Origin: Methylosinus sp. PW1
GTDB taxonomy: Bacteria > Pseudomonadota > Alphaproteobacteria > Rhizobiales > Beijerinckiaceae
NCBI RefSeq assembly: GCF_000745215.1
Contig: NZ_JQNK01000008.1
Location: forward strand, 620,001-684,000
Length of the DNA: 64,000 bases
Direction of reading: 5' to 3'
Shown: positions 55,769 through 64,000 of the stretch, piece after piece
Numbering within the stretch: the stretch's first letter is position 1
How the letters are laid out: each line of letters starts with the position of its first letter
The notes under the pieces: generated by a model
What the model was told of the DNA's origin: nothing
Seen by the model: the letters and a program-made list of their open reading frames with translations, nothing else
Databases searched by the model: none
Made by a program: the position numbers and the translations under genes

Positions 55769-56842
55769 CTGCGCGGACTCTGTGCGCTCGGCGTGGTGGT
55801 CAGCCATCTGCGGGCGCTGCTCGTCGTTCCTTACGCCGAGGCGGCGCGGCATGGGCTCCTCGACAAATTTCTCTTCACGCTCGGCGGTCTCGGCCATGAA
55901 TGCGTGATCGCCTTTTTCGCGCTCAGCGGCTTTCTCGTCGGCGGCTCCACTCTCGCGGCGATGCGCGCGGGGCGCTTCTCCTGGGCGGATTACGGCGCCG
56001 CGCGGCTCTCGCGGCTGTGGACCGTGCTGATTCCCGCGCTGGCGCTCACCGCGCTCTGGGACTTCGCCGGCGCGGCGCTCGGCCCAGCCGGGGCCTATCA
56101 GGGCGCGCTCGCGACGACGCTGCCGAGCGGGCCGACGCCCGCCGAGCCGGCGAATCATTCGCTCGTGACGCTGCTGGGAAATGTATTTTTTCTGCAGACG
56201 ATCGAGACGCCCGTCTTCGGCTCCAACCGGCCGCTGTGGAGCCTCGCCAATGAGGCCTGGTATTATCTCGCCTTCCCGCTGCTCGCCTTCGCTTTCTTCC
56301 ATCGCGCGCCGCTCGTTCGGGGCCTCTGCGCCAGCGCGGGCCTGCTGACTCTGGCGCTCCTGCCGGCGGAGATCGCGCTGCTCGGCCTGCCATGGCTCGC
56401 CGGCGCGTTGGCCGCGGATCATCCGGCGCGCCCGTCGCCGGCGCGCGCCATCGGCGGCGCGCTCGCCACCGTGGCGGCGATCGGCGTCGCCCATGCGTGG
56501 CGCAATATTCTCGGCGACGTGATTCTCGGCTGCGCCATCGCCTTCTGGCTGCGCGATCTCGCGGCCTTTCGGTCTTTCGGCGGGCTCTATGGCGGCGCGG
56601 CGCAGGGGCTCTCGGAAATTTCCTACACGCTCTACGCCGTGCATTTTCCACTGCTGCTGATGCTGTGGTTCTGGCTGCTGGCGCCCGGCCAGAGCCAGCC
56701 GGGCGTCGCCGTCCTCTTGCGAATGGCCGCGCTGATGCTCGTCGCGCTGCTCTATGCGACTTGCGTCTGGTTCCTGTTCGAGCGCCGCACAAATGTGGCG
56801 CGTGGCTGGATGCGAGGACTCATGCGCTGGCGGCCGCTCTGA
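55769..56842 (+). pseudogene. Acyltransferase 3 (OafA-like), N-terminus cut off by IS21
   Basis: The reading frame runs from the IS21 end without a native start: L-R-G-L-C-A-L-G-V-V-V-S-H-L-R-A, which normally follows a start such as M...YLDG. The His of the SHLRAL motif is kept. About 10 transmembrane helices follow with FFALSGFLVGG, ARLSRLWTVLIPAL, PLWSLANEAWYYLAFPLLAF and SEISYTLYAVHFPLLLML. About 10-30 residues are missing. A GTG at 55793 could still give a shortened protein, but loss of the first helix makes function doubtful. The normal role would be O-acylation of a cell-surface glycan. Confidence 0.8.
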
Positions 56843-56864
56843 AGTCGAGCGCGCGAGCCGGCGA

Positions 56865-57896
56865 TCAATCCTTGGCGCGGAACGCCATTTTCTGACGCCA
56901 GGCGGCTCTTATCTGATCCTTCACCGCATGGGGCAGCGGAACATATTGCAGGGCTTTCGCCGCTTTGTCGCCATGAGCGAAAGCCCAATCGAAAAATTTC
57001 AGCAGAGCGGCCGTCCGCTCCGCCTTGGCCGGAGCTTTCGGCGCCAGCACGAAGGTCGCCGTCACCAGCGGCCAGCTTTTCTCGCCCGGCATATTGGTGA
57101 GATCGACGGCGAAATTATCAGCGGCCGCCCAATCCGCATTGGCCGCCGCGGCGGCGAAGCTCTCTTCATTGGGCGCGACATATTTGCCGGCGCGGTTGAG
57201 CAGCTTGGCCGGCGCGAGATGATTGGTCGTCACATAGGAATTCTCGGCATAGCCGATCGAGCCCATCGTGCGAGGGACCTCGCCCGACGTGCCGGCGCTG
57301 CCGTGCACGCCGACGCCGCCGGGCCATTCGAGCGTCATGCCGACGCCCATGCGGGTCTTCCACGCCTCACTCACCTTGGAGAGAAAGCGCGACAGCGCGA
57401 AGGTCGTTCCAGAGGCGTTGGAATGATGGATCGGAATGATCAGCAGATCGGGAAGCGCGAGACCATGATTGAGCGCGACGATGCGCGGATCGTTCCAGCG
57501 TGTGATGGCGCCGAGATAGATATCGGCGATGACCGGCCCGTCGAGCTTCAGCGCATTGGCGCCGACGCCGGGAATGTTGACGATGATGTCGAGGCCGCCG
57601 ACGACGGTCGGAAATTGCAGAAGATCGGCTTCCTCTATGCGCTTTGCTTCCATGGCGACATCGGAGGCGCCGAAATCGACGGTTCCCGCCGCGGCCTGCT
57701 TTTGGCCGACGCCGGAGCCGGTCGCCTGATAATTCACTTGCACGCCGACGCTCGGCTTCGCCTCCTGCGCCCAGCGCGTGTAGATGGGCGCGGCGAATGC
57801 GGAGCCCGTTCCAGAGAGCGACGTCTCGGCGCGCGCGGCGTCGAGAGAGGAGATGGCGGCGATCGAAATGATGAAAATGCTGCAGGCGTTACGCAT
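56865..57896 (-). CDS. PstS-family phosphate-binding periplasmic protein
   Basis: 343 aa. Signal peptide MRNACSIFIISIAAISSLDA with cleavage near ARA. Phosphate-binding protein motifs: LSGTGSAFAAPIYTRW, TGSGVGQKQAAAGTVDFGASD, TRWNDPRI, HHSNASGTTFALSRFL and GSIGYAENSYV. No pstC, pstA or pstB is nearby. It lies 45 bp downstream of the phosphonoacetate hydrolase gene on the same strand, so the two are probably one operon, linking it to phosphorus capture or sensing. Confidence 0.9.
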   Translation of the reverse strand: MRNACSIFIISIAAISSLDAARAETSLSGTGSAFAAPIYTRWAQEAKPSVGVQVNYQATGSGVGQKQAAAGTVDFGASDVAMEAKRIEEADLLQFPTVVGGLDIIVNIPGVGANALKLDGPVIADIYLGAITRWNDPRIVALNHGLALPDLLIIPIHHSNASGTTFALSRFLSKVSEAWKTRMGVGMTLEWPGGVGVHGSAGTSGEVPRTMGSIGYAENSYVTTNHLAPAKLLNRAGKYVAPNEESFAAAAANADWAAADNFAVDLTNMPGEKSWPLVTATFVLAPKAPAKAERTAALLKFFDWAFAHGDKAAKALQYVPLPHAVKDQIRAAWRQKMAFRAKD

Positions 57897-57941
57897 GGTC
57901 GTTCGTCCTGTTGCGAGAGAAGATCGTGAATGTCGCGCGCG

Positions 57942-59186
<1,245 letters not shown>

Positions 59187-59254
59187 TCATCGGCGACTTC
59201 GCTTCGGCGCTGGTTCATCTATCAGGCGGGCATGTCATCTCGAAACGAATAAAT

Positions 59255-59271
59255 CTCACAGAGCCTGTGAG
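59255..59271. promoter_or_regulatory. Candidate operator in the phnA-lysR gap (7-3-7 palindrome)
   Basis: CTCACAGAGCCTGTGAG is a perfect inverted repeat in the 196 bp gap between the divergent genes. A second small palindrome, CATCCGCAGGATG, lies at 59301-59313. Likely LysR-type binding region controlling phnA. Confidence 0.5.
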
Positions 59272-59355
59272 CGGAGCCGATATGCTTCACAAAAGCGTCA
59301 CATCCGCAGGATGTTCATCGCATGATACGGCCAATGAGACAGTGGGTGACACGAG

Positions 59356-60249
59356 ATGGCGCGCAAGCCGCTACCGCTGAAAATGCTGCAGACGCTCGAG
59401 GCCGTGGTGCGGCTCGACGGCGTCTCCAACGCCGCCAGAGAACTCGGCGTCACGCATGGCGCGGTGAGCCGGCAGATCGCCGCGCTCGAGGAATGGCTCG
59501 GGCGCGCATTGTTCGAGCGTGATCGCGGACGTTTGCGGCCGCTCGACGAAACGCGCGAATTCGTCGCCGTCATCACCGATGGCTTCGAGCGCATGGATGC
59601 GGCCATGGGACGCGTCGCGACGGCGCGCAGGCGTCTCAAAGTCTTCGCCCATGCGACTTTCGCGATGCATTGGCTGGTGCCGCGGCTCGAGCAATTCTAC
59701 GCGCTGCATCCCGATATCGATGTGCATGTGCAGACGCGTCAGACTGGAGAAGATCCCGCTCTCGCGTTTTTCGATGTCGCGATCATGCGCGGCTCCGAGC
59801 AGATCGGCAATTGGGAGTCCTCTTCCGTAATGCAAGAGACGCTCACTCTGCTGACGACCCGTCGCCGAGCGGAGACGCTCGCCGCGCAGGGCGTCGCCGC
59901 TCTCCTCGGCGAGACATTCGCCGTCAGCGACACGCGGCCGGGCGAGACCGAGCGATGGCTCGAGGCTGCGCGCCTGCCGCCCCTGCAAAAATGGCGCGTG
60001 CGTCGTTTCGGCCATTTTCACACGGCGCTGATGGCGGTTCTCAACGGGCAGGGCGTCGCTGTCGGGCCGATCGAGCTGACAGCGGGACAAGCGACGGATG
60101 GACCGCTCGCGGCGCCTTTCCCGCAAATCGTCGCGCCCGGTCCGCGCCATGTCGCCTTCATCGATCCGCAATCGGAGAGCTATCCGACGGCGAAGCGTTT
60201 CGTGCAGTGGCTCGCCGAAGCCGCCAGCGCCGTGGCGCGTGGCGGCTAA
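59356..60249 (+). CDS. LysR-family regulator, probable activator of phnA
   Basis: 297 aa. GcvA-type LTTR: LKMLQTLEAVVRLDGVSNAA and RELGVTHGAVSRQIAALEEW form the HTH, followed by ERDRGRLRPLDETREF and an effector domain (FAHATFAMHWLVPRLEQFYALHPDIDVHVQ). The divergent position next to phnA mirrors the LysR gene phnR that controls phosphonoacetate use in pseudomonads; the function here is inferred. Its stop overlaps that of the convergent small gene by 4 bp. Confidence 0.88.
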   Translation: MARKPLPLKMLQTLEAVVRLDGVSNAARELGVTHGAVSRQIAALEEWLGRALFERDRGRLRPLDETREFVAVITDGFERMDAAMGRVATARRRLKVFAHATFAMHWLVPRLEQFYALHPDIDVHVQTRQTGEDPALAFFDVAIMRGSEQIGNWESSSVMQETLTLLTTRRRAETLAAQGVAALLGETFAVSDTRPGETERWLEAARLPPLQKWRVRRFGHFHTALMAVLNGQGVAVGPIELTAGQATDGPLAAPFPQIVAPGPRHVAFIDPQSESYPTAKRFVQWLAEAASAVARGG

Positions 60250-60548
60250 TACACGAATTTGGAGGTCGCGCCGCGGCCGCGCGGGGCAGGGCCGCTCTGC
60301 GCGCCCGGCTTGCCTTCGACGCCCGGCGCGCCGGCGGCGAGGGCGCTCGCATCCAGGGCGAAGCCTTCGTTCTCGTCTATGAAGCTCGAGCGTCCTTCCA
60401 CGGATTTCTGCGTCACCGTGCTCGGCGTCACATTTTGTCCGACGGCGGGGCCGGAGGTGCGGCCGCGCTGCGTCATCTGCTGCTCGGCGATGGCCGCGCC
60501 GCCGAGGATCAGAAAGAGGCTCGTCGAAAAGAGCGCGAGCTTGCGCAT
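60246..60548 (-). CDS. Small secreted protein of unknown function
   Basis: 100 aa. Signal peptide MRKLALFSTSLFLILGGAAI with cleavage after AEQ. The mature chain is polar, rich in Gly, Ser, Thr and Pro (GRTSGPAVGQNVTPSTVTQK) and probably unfolded. No cysteines. A GGAGGAGA-type site precedes the ATG. Not recognised. Confidence 0.65.
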   Translation of the reverse strand: MRKLALFSTSLFLILGGAAIAEQQMTQRGRTSGPAVGQNVTPSTVTQKSVEGRSSFIDENEGFALDASALAAGAPGVEGKPGAQSGPAPRGRGATSKFVY

Positions 60549-60626
60549 GGTGTCTCCTCCTTCGCGAATTCGGTCCGGCCCTTACATCGAACCGGCAGGC
60601 CGCGCGGCAAGCGCAGGCGTTTCGCC

Positions 60627-61430
60627 TCAGCCGAGGCGAAGGCGCAGCGCCATCAGAGCGGCTGCGCAGGCGTTGGAGACATTGAGGCTCTTGATCCGCC
60701 CCGGCATGTCGAGCCGCGCGAGTATATCGCAGCGCTCGCGCGTCAGACGGCGCAGGCCCTTGCCTTCCGCGCCCAGCACCAGCGCCAGCGGCTTGCGCAG
60801 CGGGCTCGCCTCCAGCGGCTGCGGACCTTCCGAATCGAGGCCGACGATCAGAAAATCGCGCTCCGCCAATTGTTCGAGCGCGCGGGCGAGATTGACGACG
60901 GAGACGATCGTCACATGCTCGAGGGCGCCCGAGGCGGCCTTGGCGAGCACGCCGGTGAAATCCGGGCTGTGGCGCTCGGTCACGATCAGCGCATCGACGG
61001 CGAAGGCCGCCGCCGTGCGCAGAATCGCGCCGACATTATGCGGGTCGGTCACTTGATCGAGCACGAGGACGAGGCCGCTCTTTGGCTCTATGTCGGCGAT
61101 CTCCGCCTCCGGCAGCGGGCGCGCCTCCAGCATCAGCCCTTGATGGACGCTCTCCTCGCCGAGCCGCTGCGACAGCGCGCGCGGGTCCACGATCTTCGGC
61201 GTGAGGCCGGCGGCGGCGGCGAGCGGCGCGATGCGCTCGGCGGCGTTCTCCGTCGCATAGAGCGCCAGCAATTTGCGCCGTCCGGCGACGAGCGCCTCGC
61301 GCACCGCATGGGCGCCATAGAGCACGACGACATCCGCCCCCGGCCGGCGGAAGGGCGTCTCCTCCTTGGGAGCATGGCGCGGTGGCGGCGGGCGGCGGCC
61401 GCGGTCGTTGCCGGCGGGCGGGCGGCTCAT
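60627..61430 (-). CDS. rlmB: 23S rRNA (guanosine-2251-2'-O)-methyltransferase, TrmH/SpoU family
   Basis: 267 aa. A basic N-terminal tail, the L30e-like substrate-binding domain ([20 protein letters not shown]) and the knotted SPOUT domain: motif 1 [20 protein letters not shown] with the catalytic Asn/Arg, motif 2 [13 protein letters not shown] and motif 3 IPGR-like [19 protein letters not shown]. The ATG at 61430 overlaps the ispE stop (ATGA). The longer open frame upstream is not used. Confidence 0.93.
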   Translation of the reverse strand: MSRPPAGNDRGRRPPPPRHAPKEETPFRRPGADVVVLYGAHAVREALVAGRRKLLALYATENAAERIAPLAAAAGLTPKIVDPRALSQRLGEESVHQGLMLEARPLPEAEIADIEPKSGLVLVLDQVTDPHNVGAILRTAAAFAVDALIVTERHSPDFTGVLAKAASGALEHVTIVSVVNLARALEQLAERDFLIVGLDSEGPQPLEASPLRKPLALVLGAEGKGLRRLTRERCDILARLDMPGRIKSLNVSNACAAALMALRLRLG

Positions 61431-62293
61431 CTCAGCACCGCCGTTTTCACCCACCAGTCCGCATGCTGGCGGCGGATCACCGCCGCGGCGCGGGCGGCCG
61501 CCTGACGGGTGGAGAAAAGCGCGAAGCAGGTCGCGCCGGAGCCGGACATTCGCGCGAGCCGGCAGCCTTTGGCGGCAGACAGCACGGCGAGCGCATCGAC
61601 GATGACCGGCGCCTCGACGCAGGCGGCGTCCTCCATGTCGTTGCGGCCGCGGCGCAGCGCGGCCGCTATCCCCTCCGCGCCGAGCGCCGCCGCGATCTCG
61701 GGATGCGGAGCCGCGCCGGTCGTTTCGCCCGGGGCGAGGCCGAGGCGGGCGAAGACGCCGCGCGTCTCAACCGGCGCGCCGGGATTGATGAGCAAAGCGG
61801 GCAGCGGCGGCAGGCCGAGCGGCGCGCCGATGGTCTCGCCGCGGCCGAGCATGTAGCGGGCGCGAGGGCAAAGGCAGACGGGCACGTCGGAGCCGGTGGC
61901 GCGGGCGGCCTCCAGCAGGCGCGGATCGTCGGCGGAAAGGCCATTGGCGCGGGCGAGCAGGCGCAGCGCCGCCGCGGCGTCGGAGGAGCCGCCGCCTATG
62001 CCGGCCGCGACCGGCAGATATTTGGTGAGATGAAAGGCGCCCAGACGCAGGCCGGGGACGCGCTCGGCGAGACGCTGGGCGGCGCGCAGGACCAGATTAT
62101 CGGCGTCCGAGCCCGCGGCGGCGGCGGTGGGGCCGTCAACGGTCAACGACAGCGCTTCGCCGGGCTCGAGACGCAGGCCGTCGCCGCCGCCGGAGAAGGC
62201 CACGAGGCTCTCGAGCTCGTGATAGCCGTCGGCGCGGCGGCCGAGAATGTGAAGCGTCAGATTGATCTTGGCGGGGGCGCGCGTCGCGAGCAT
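61427..62293 (-). CDS. ispE: 4-diphosphocytidyl-2-C-methyl-D-erythritol kinase
   Basis: 288 aa GHMP kinase of the MEP isoprenoid pathway. It starts [28 protein letters not shown], the ATP loop is [21 protein letters not shown], and the late GHMP motif is [13 protein letters not shown]. The start at 62293 ([12 protein letters not shown]) is clear from homologues; the open frame extends 250 codons upstream as a shadow. It is coupled to rlmB by an ATGA overlap. Confidence 0.95.
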   Translation of the reverse strand: MLATRAPAKINLTLHILGRRADGYHELESLVAFSGGGDGLRLEPGEALSLTVDGPTAAAAGSDADNLVLRAAQRLAERVPGLRLGAFHLTKYLPVAAGIGGGSSDAAAALRLLARANGLSADDPRLLEAARATGSDVPVCLCPRARYMLGRGETIGAPLGLPPLPALLINPGAPVETRGVFARLGLAPGETTGAAPHPEIAAALGAEGIAAALRRGRNDMEDAACVEAPVIVDALAVLSAAKGCRLARMSGSGATCFALFSTRQAAARAAAVIRRQHADWWVKTAVLR

Positions 62294-62503
62294 GAATTCC
62301 GGTGTCTCGGCCTGTGGAACGGTCCGGGCGCGCCGGAAGCGGGCGACAGATGCGCCGCCCGCGCCGGACCTGTCAAGAACGCGCCGACCTCCAGCTAGAC
62401 CGCCGATGCGGCCGAAATTCGGCCGCGCCCCCGCCAGCTCGATGGAGACGATGTTCTCCGAAGCGATCCTCGTTGCGCGGCTTTTGACGGCCGTTCGCCG
62501 ATC
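62294..62503. other. 210 bp gap without a recognised gene
   Basis: It separates ispE from the TonB-dependent receptor fragment. No receptor-like peptide is readable in any frame here, so the rest of the receptor gene is gone rather than frameshifted. Promoters for ispE should lie at its left end but none is obvious. Confidence 0.4.
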
Positions 62504-62848
62504 ATGGGACCTTTTCGGCATGGCGAAGCTTTTAATCCGCTGACGCTCAGCACGACGCAGCTCGCTGTCGCCGGCGCGAAGCTGCTCGCGAGCCCGCGCA
62601 ACTACGGCGGCGTCACCGTCGTCGAAAGCTCGCTCGGCGACAACGCCAACAGCTTCATCCTGCCAGGCTATGCGCTGCTCAACGGCATGATCGCTTATAC
62701 GACCAAGATCGAAGACTTGACGGTCACAGCGCAGCTCAACTGCAGGAACATCACCGATACGATCTATTATCCGACATCGAGCAACAGGACGACGATCCAG
62801 ACCGGGACGCCGCGTACCTTCGTGGGCTCGCTGCGCGTGGAATTCTGA
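62504..62848 (+). pseudogene. C-terminal fragment of a TonB-dependent outer-membrane receptor
   Basis: The peptide from about 62590 on matches the last two or three strands of a siderophore-type receptor barrel: [53 protein letters not shown] and the terminal [11 protein letters not shown] with the C-terminal Phe needed for barrel assembly. Plug domain and most of the barrel (over 500 residues) are absent. The first 25 or so codons from 62504 do not look receptor-like. It lies 160 bp before the MbnP-like gene; MbnP/MbnH genes often neighbour such receptors. Confidence 0.75.
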
Positions 62849-63008
62849 TCGGCGTGCGTCGCGGGACGGAAGATTTGGCGCTCGCCGCAAAAAATCTTTC
62901 GTCTCGACGTTCCTTTTTCGCGTCCTCGCGCGTCCTATGAAACAGGCGAGGCCCTCGAGAATTTTTGCGGCGGGCGGGACGCCCGGCCGAAAAGCGGAGG
63001 AAGTCGAG

Positions 63009-63989
63009 ATGCGGATTTTACGAAACCTCGGATTTGCGGCCATGGGGGCCGGCTATTTTTGCGGCGTTTCCGGGCCGGTTCTCGCCGCCTCCAGCGAGAC
63101 GAAGCCGGTGTCCATCTCCTTCGTGCTGATGGACGACGGCAAGGAGGTCGGCTGCGGCGCGCCGCTCGCCAATCTGGGGACGGGCCATCTGTCCGCCAAG
63201 CTCCATGAAGCGCGCCTCTACGTGTATGGCTTCAAGCTGATCGACGCCAAGGGCAAGCGCACGCCGGTGGCGCTGGAGCAGAGCGAATGGCAATATGGCG
63301 ACGTCGCTCTGCTCGATTTCAAAGATGCGCGCGGCGGCAATAATCCGTGCACGCCGGGCAATCCGGCCAAGAACACGACGATCGTCGGCAAAGCGCCGGC
63401 GGGCGCCTATGTGGGCCTCGAATTCTCGGTCGGCGCCCCAGTGGAGACGATCATCGACGGCAAGCCCGTTTCGATCAATCATTCCAATGTCGAGACCGCG
63501 CCCGCGCCGCTCGATGTGGTCGGCATGGCGTGGAACTGGCAGGCCGGCCGCCGCTTCGTGACTTTCGAGTTCGATCCGGCGACGCCTGTCGTCAAGGCCG
63601 ACGGCTCCAAGGCGCGGACGTGGATGGTGCATATCGGCTCCACCGCCTGCAAGGGCAATCCGGCGACCGGCGAGATCGTCGCTTGCGCGCATGAGAACCG
63701 CTTCACTGCGGCGCTCGATCGCTTCGATCCCAGGACGCAGCGCGTCGAGCTCGATTTGAGTCGTCTGCTCGAAAGCTCCGACATCGCCGCCGACAAGGGT
63801 GGGGCGGTCGGCTGCATGAGCGCGCTCGACGATCCCGAATGTTCTGCCATTTTCGCCGCGCTCGGCCTCAATCTCGGCGACAGCGCGGCGGGCGCCGGCG
63901 ACGCCGGCAAGCAGACCAAGCCCGGCGTCTCGCCGATTTTCAAGGCCGGCGCGACGACGCCGGCGAAAGTCGTGGGCGCCAAGCAATGA
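63009..63989 (+). CDS. MbnP-like protein (metallo-mystery pair four-Cys motif family)
   Basis: 326 aa periplasmic protein. Signal peptide [20 protein letters not shown], cleavage near VLAAS. The mature chain has six cysteines (49, 114, 214, 226, 269, 278), with the C-terminal [20 protein letters not shown] typical of the family, and Trp residues at 94, 175, 177 and 205. In the studied MbnP a Trp is converted to kynurenine by its di-haem partner MbnH. W175/W177 in [18 protein letters not shown] are conserved-looking candidates. GGAGG precedes the ATG at 63009. The MbnH partner should follow but the window ends 11 bp later. A role in copper handling is inference. Confidence 0.82.
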   Translation: MRILRNLGFAAMGAGYFCGVSGPVLAASSETKPVSISFVLMDDGKEVGCGAPLANLGTGHLSAKLHEARLYVYGFKLIDAKGKRTPVALEQSEWQYGDVALLDFKDARGGNNPCTPGNPAKNTTIVGKAPAGAYVGLEFSVGAPVETIIDGKPVSINHSNVETAPAPLDVVGMAWNWQAGRRFVTFEFDPATPVVKADGSKARTWMVHIGSTACKGNPATGEIVACAHENRFTAALDRFDPRTQRVELDLSRLLESSDIAADKGGAVGCMSALDDPECSAIFAALGLNLGDSAAGAGDAGKQTKPGVSPIFKAGATTPAKVVGAKQ

Positions 63990-64000
63990 GGCGGGCGGCG

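Noticed and set aside
62296-63043. Long N-terminal extension of ispE
   Set aside because: Homologues begin at APAKINLTL; the extension is antisense to the receptor fragment and the MbnP start.

Overview
The window is a 64 kb, very GC-rich, densely packed stretch of chromosome. It suggests an alphaproteobacterium of the Hyphomicrobiales (Rhizobiales) type. The reasons are an alphaproteobacterial-type RNase P RNA next to a long murein and division (dcw) cluster that ends in ftsZ-lpxC, hslVU, an intracellular PHA depolymerase, and dispersed palindromic repeats of the kind called RIMEs in rhizobia. A MbnP-like protein at the right edge would fit a methanotroph such as Methylosinus or Methylocystis. 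That genus-level placement is inference.

Layout. 1-7.0 kb: accessory genes, namely an edge fragment of an alkylhydroperoxidase-like protein, a secreted CXXCH beta-propeller protein with its own promoter, a membrane protein, a LysR/Tat-exported hydrolase pair, and a FabF-like ketosynthase. 7.2-29.4 kb: rnpB, then rsmH-ftsL-ftsI-murE-murF-mraY-murD-ftsW-murG-murC-(RIME)-murB-(membrane protein, AbrB-like protein)-ddl-ftsQ-ftsA-ftsZ-terminator-lpxC. Many junctions are ATGA or TGATG overlaps, so this is probably one translationally coupled unit making lipid II and the divisome. mraZ is not seen. 29.5-37.9 kb: aspS, a RIME, a folate/PABA block (pabB, aminotransferase IV, GNAT), a DUF4160/DUF2442-HTH toxin-antitoxin-like pair, a MarR/SDR pair with twin operators, a YmdB-like phosphoesterase and a YpfJ-like metallopeptidase. 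An IS630 element sits inside the stop codon of that last gene and regenerates it. 39-50 kb: S9 peptidase, small hypotheticals, GST, PhaZ, mtnA facing a class II aldolase across a RIME, hslVU, tRNA-Ala(GGC).

50.0-55.8 kb is the mobile part. A tyrosine recombinase starts just after tRNA-Ala. It is followed on the other strand by a reverse transcriptase translationally coupled to an AlpA-like HTH protein. The RT has a YADN (not YADD) catalytic box, an LPLGS motif B and a His-rich insertion. An IS21 element lies directly upstream of the RT, has no matching target duplication, and joins an acyltransferase lacking its N-terminus. A deletion has probably removed the other half of the island and stranded it. 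This RT cassette is the best candidate for an undescribed system.

56.8-64 kb: a phosphonoacetate hydrolase-PstS unit with a divergent LysR regulator, a small secreted protein, rlmB-ispE, a C-terminal fragment of a TonB-dependent receptor, and a MbnP-like four-Cys protein whose expected partner, a di-haem MbnH, would lie beyond the window.

Several regulators face their targets across perfect or near-perfect palindromes (LysR at 4.7 kb, the DUF4160 pair at 34.0 kb, MarR at 35.15 kb, LysR at 59.26 kb). These are listed as candidate operators. All family calls come from reading motifs by eye; no database search was possible.
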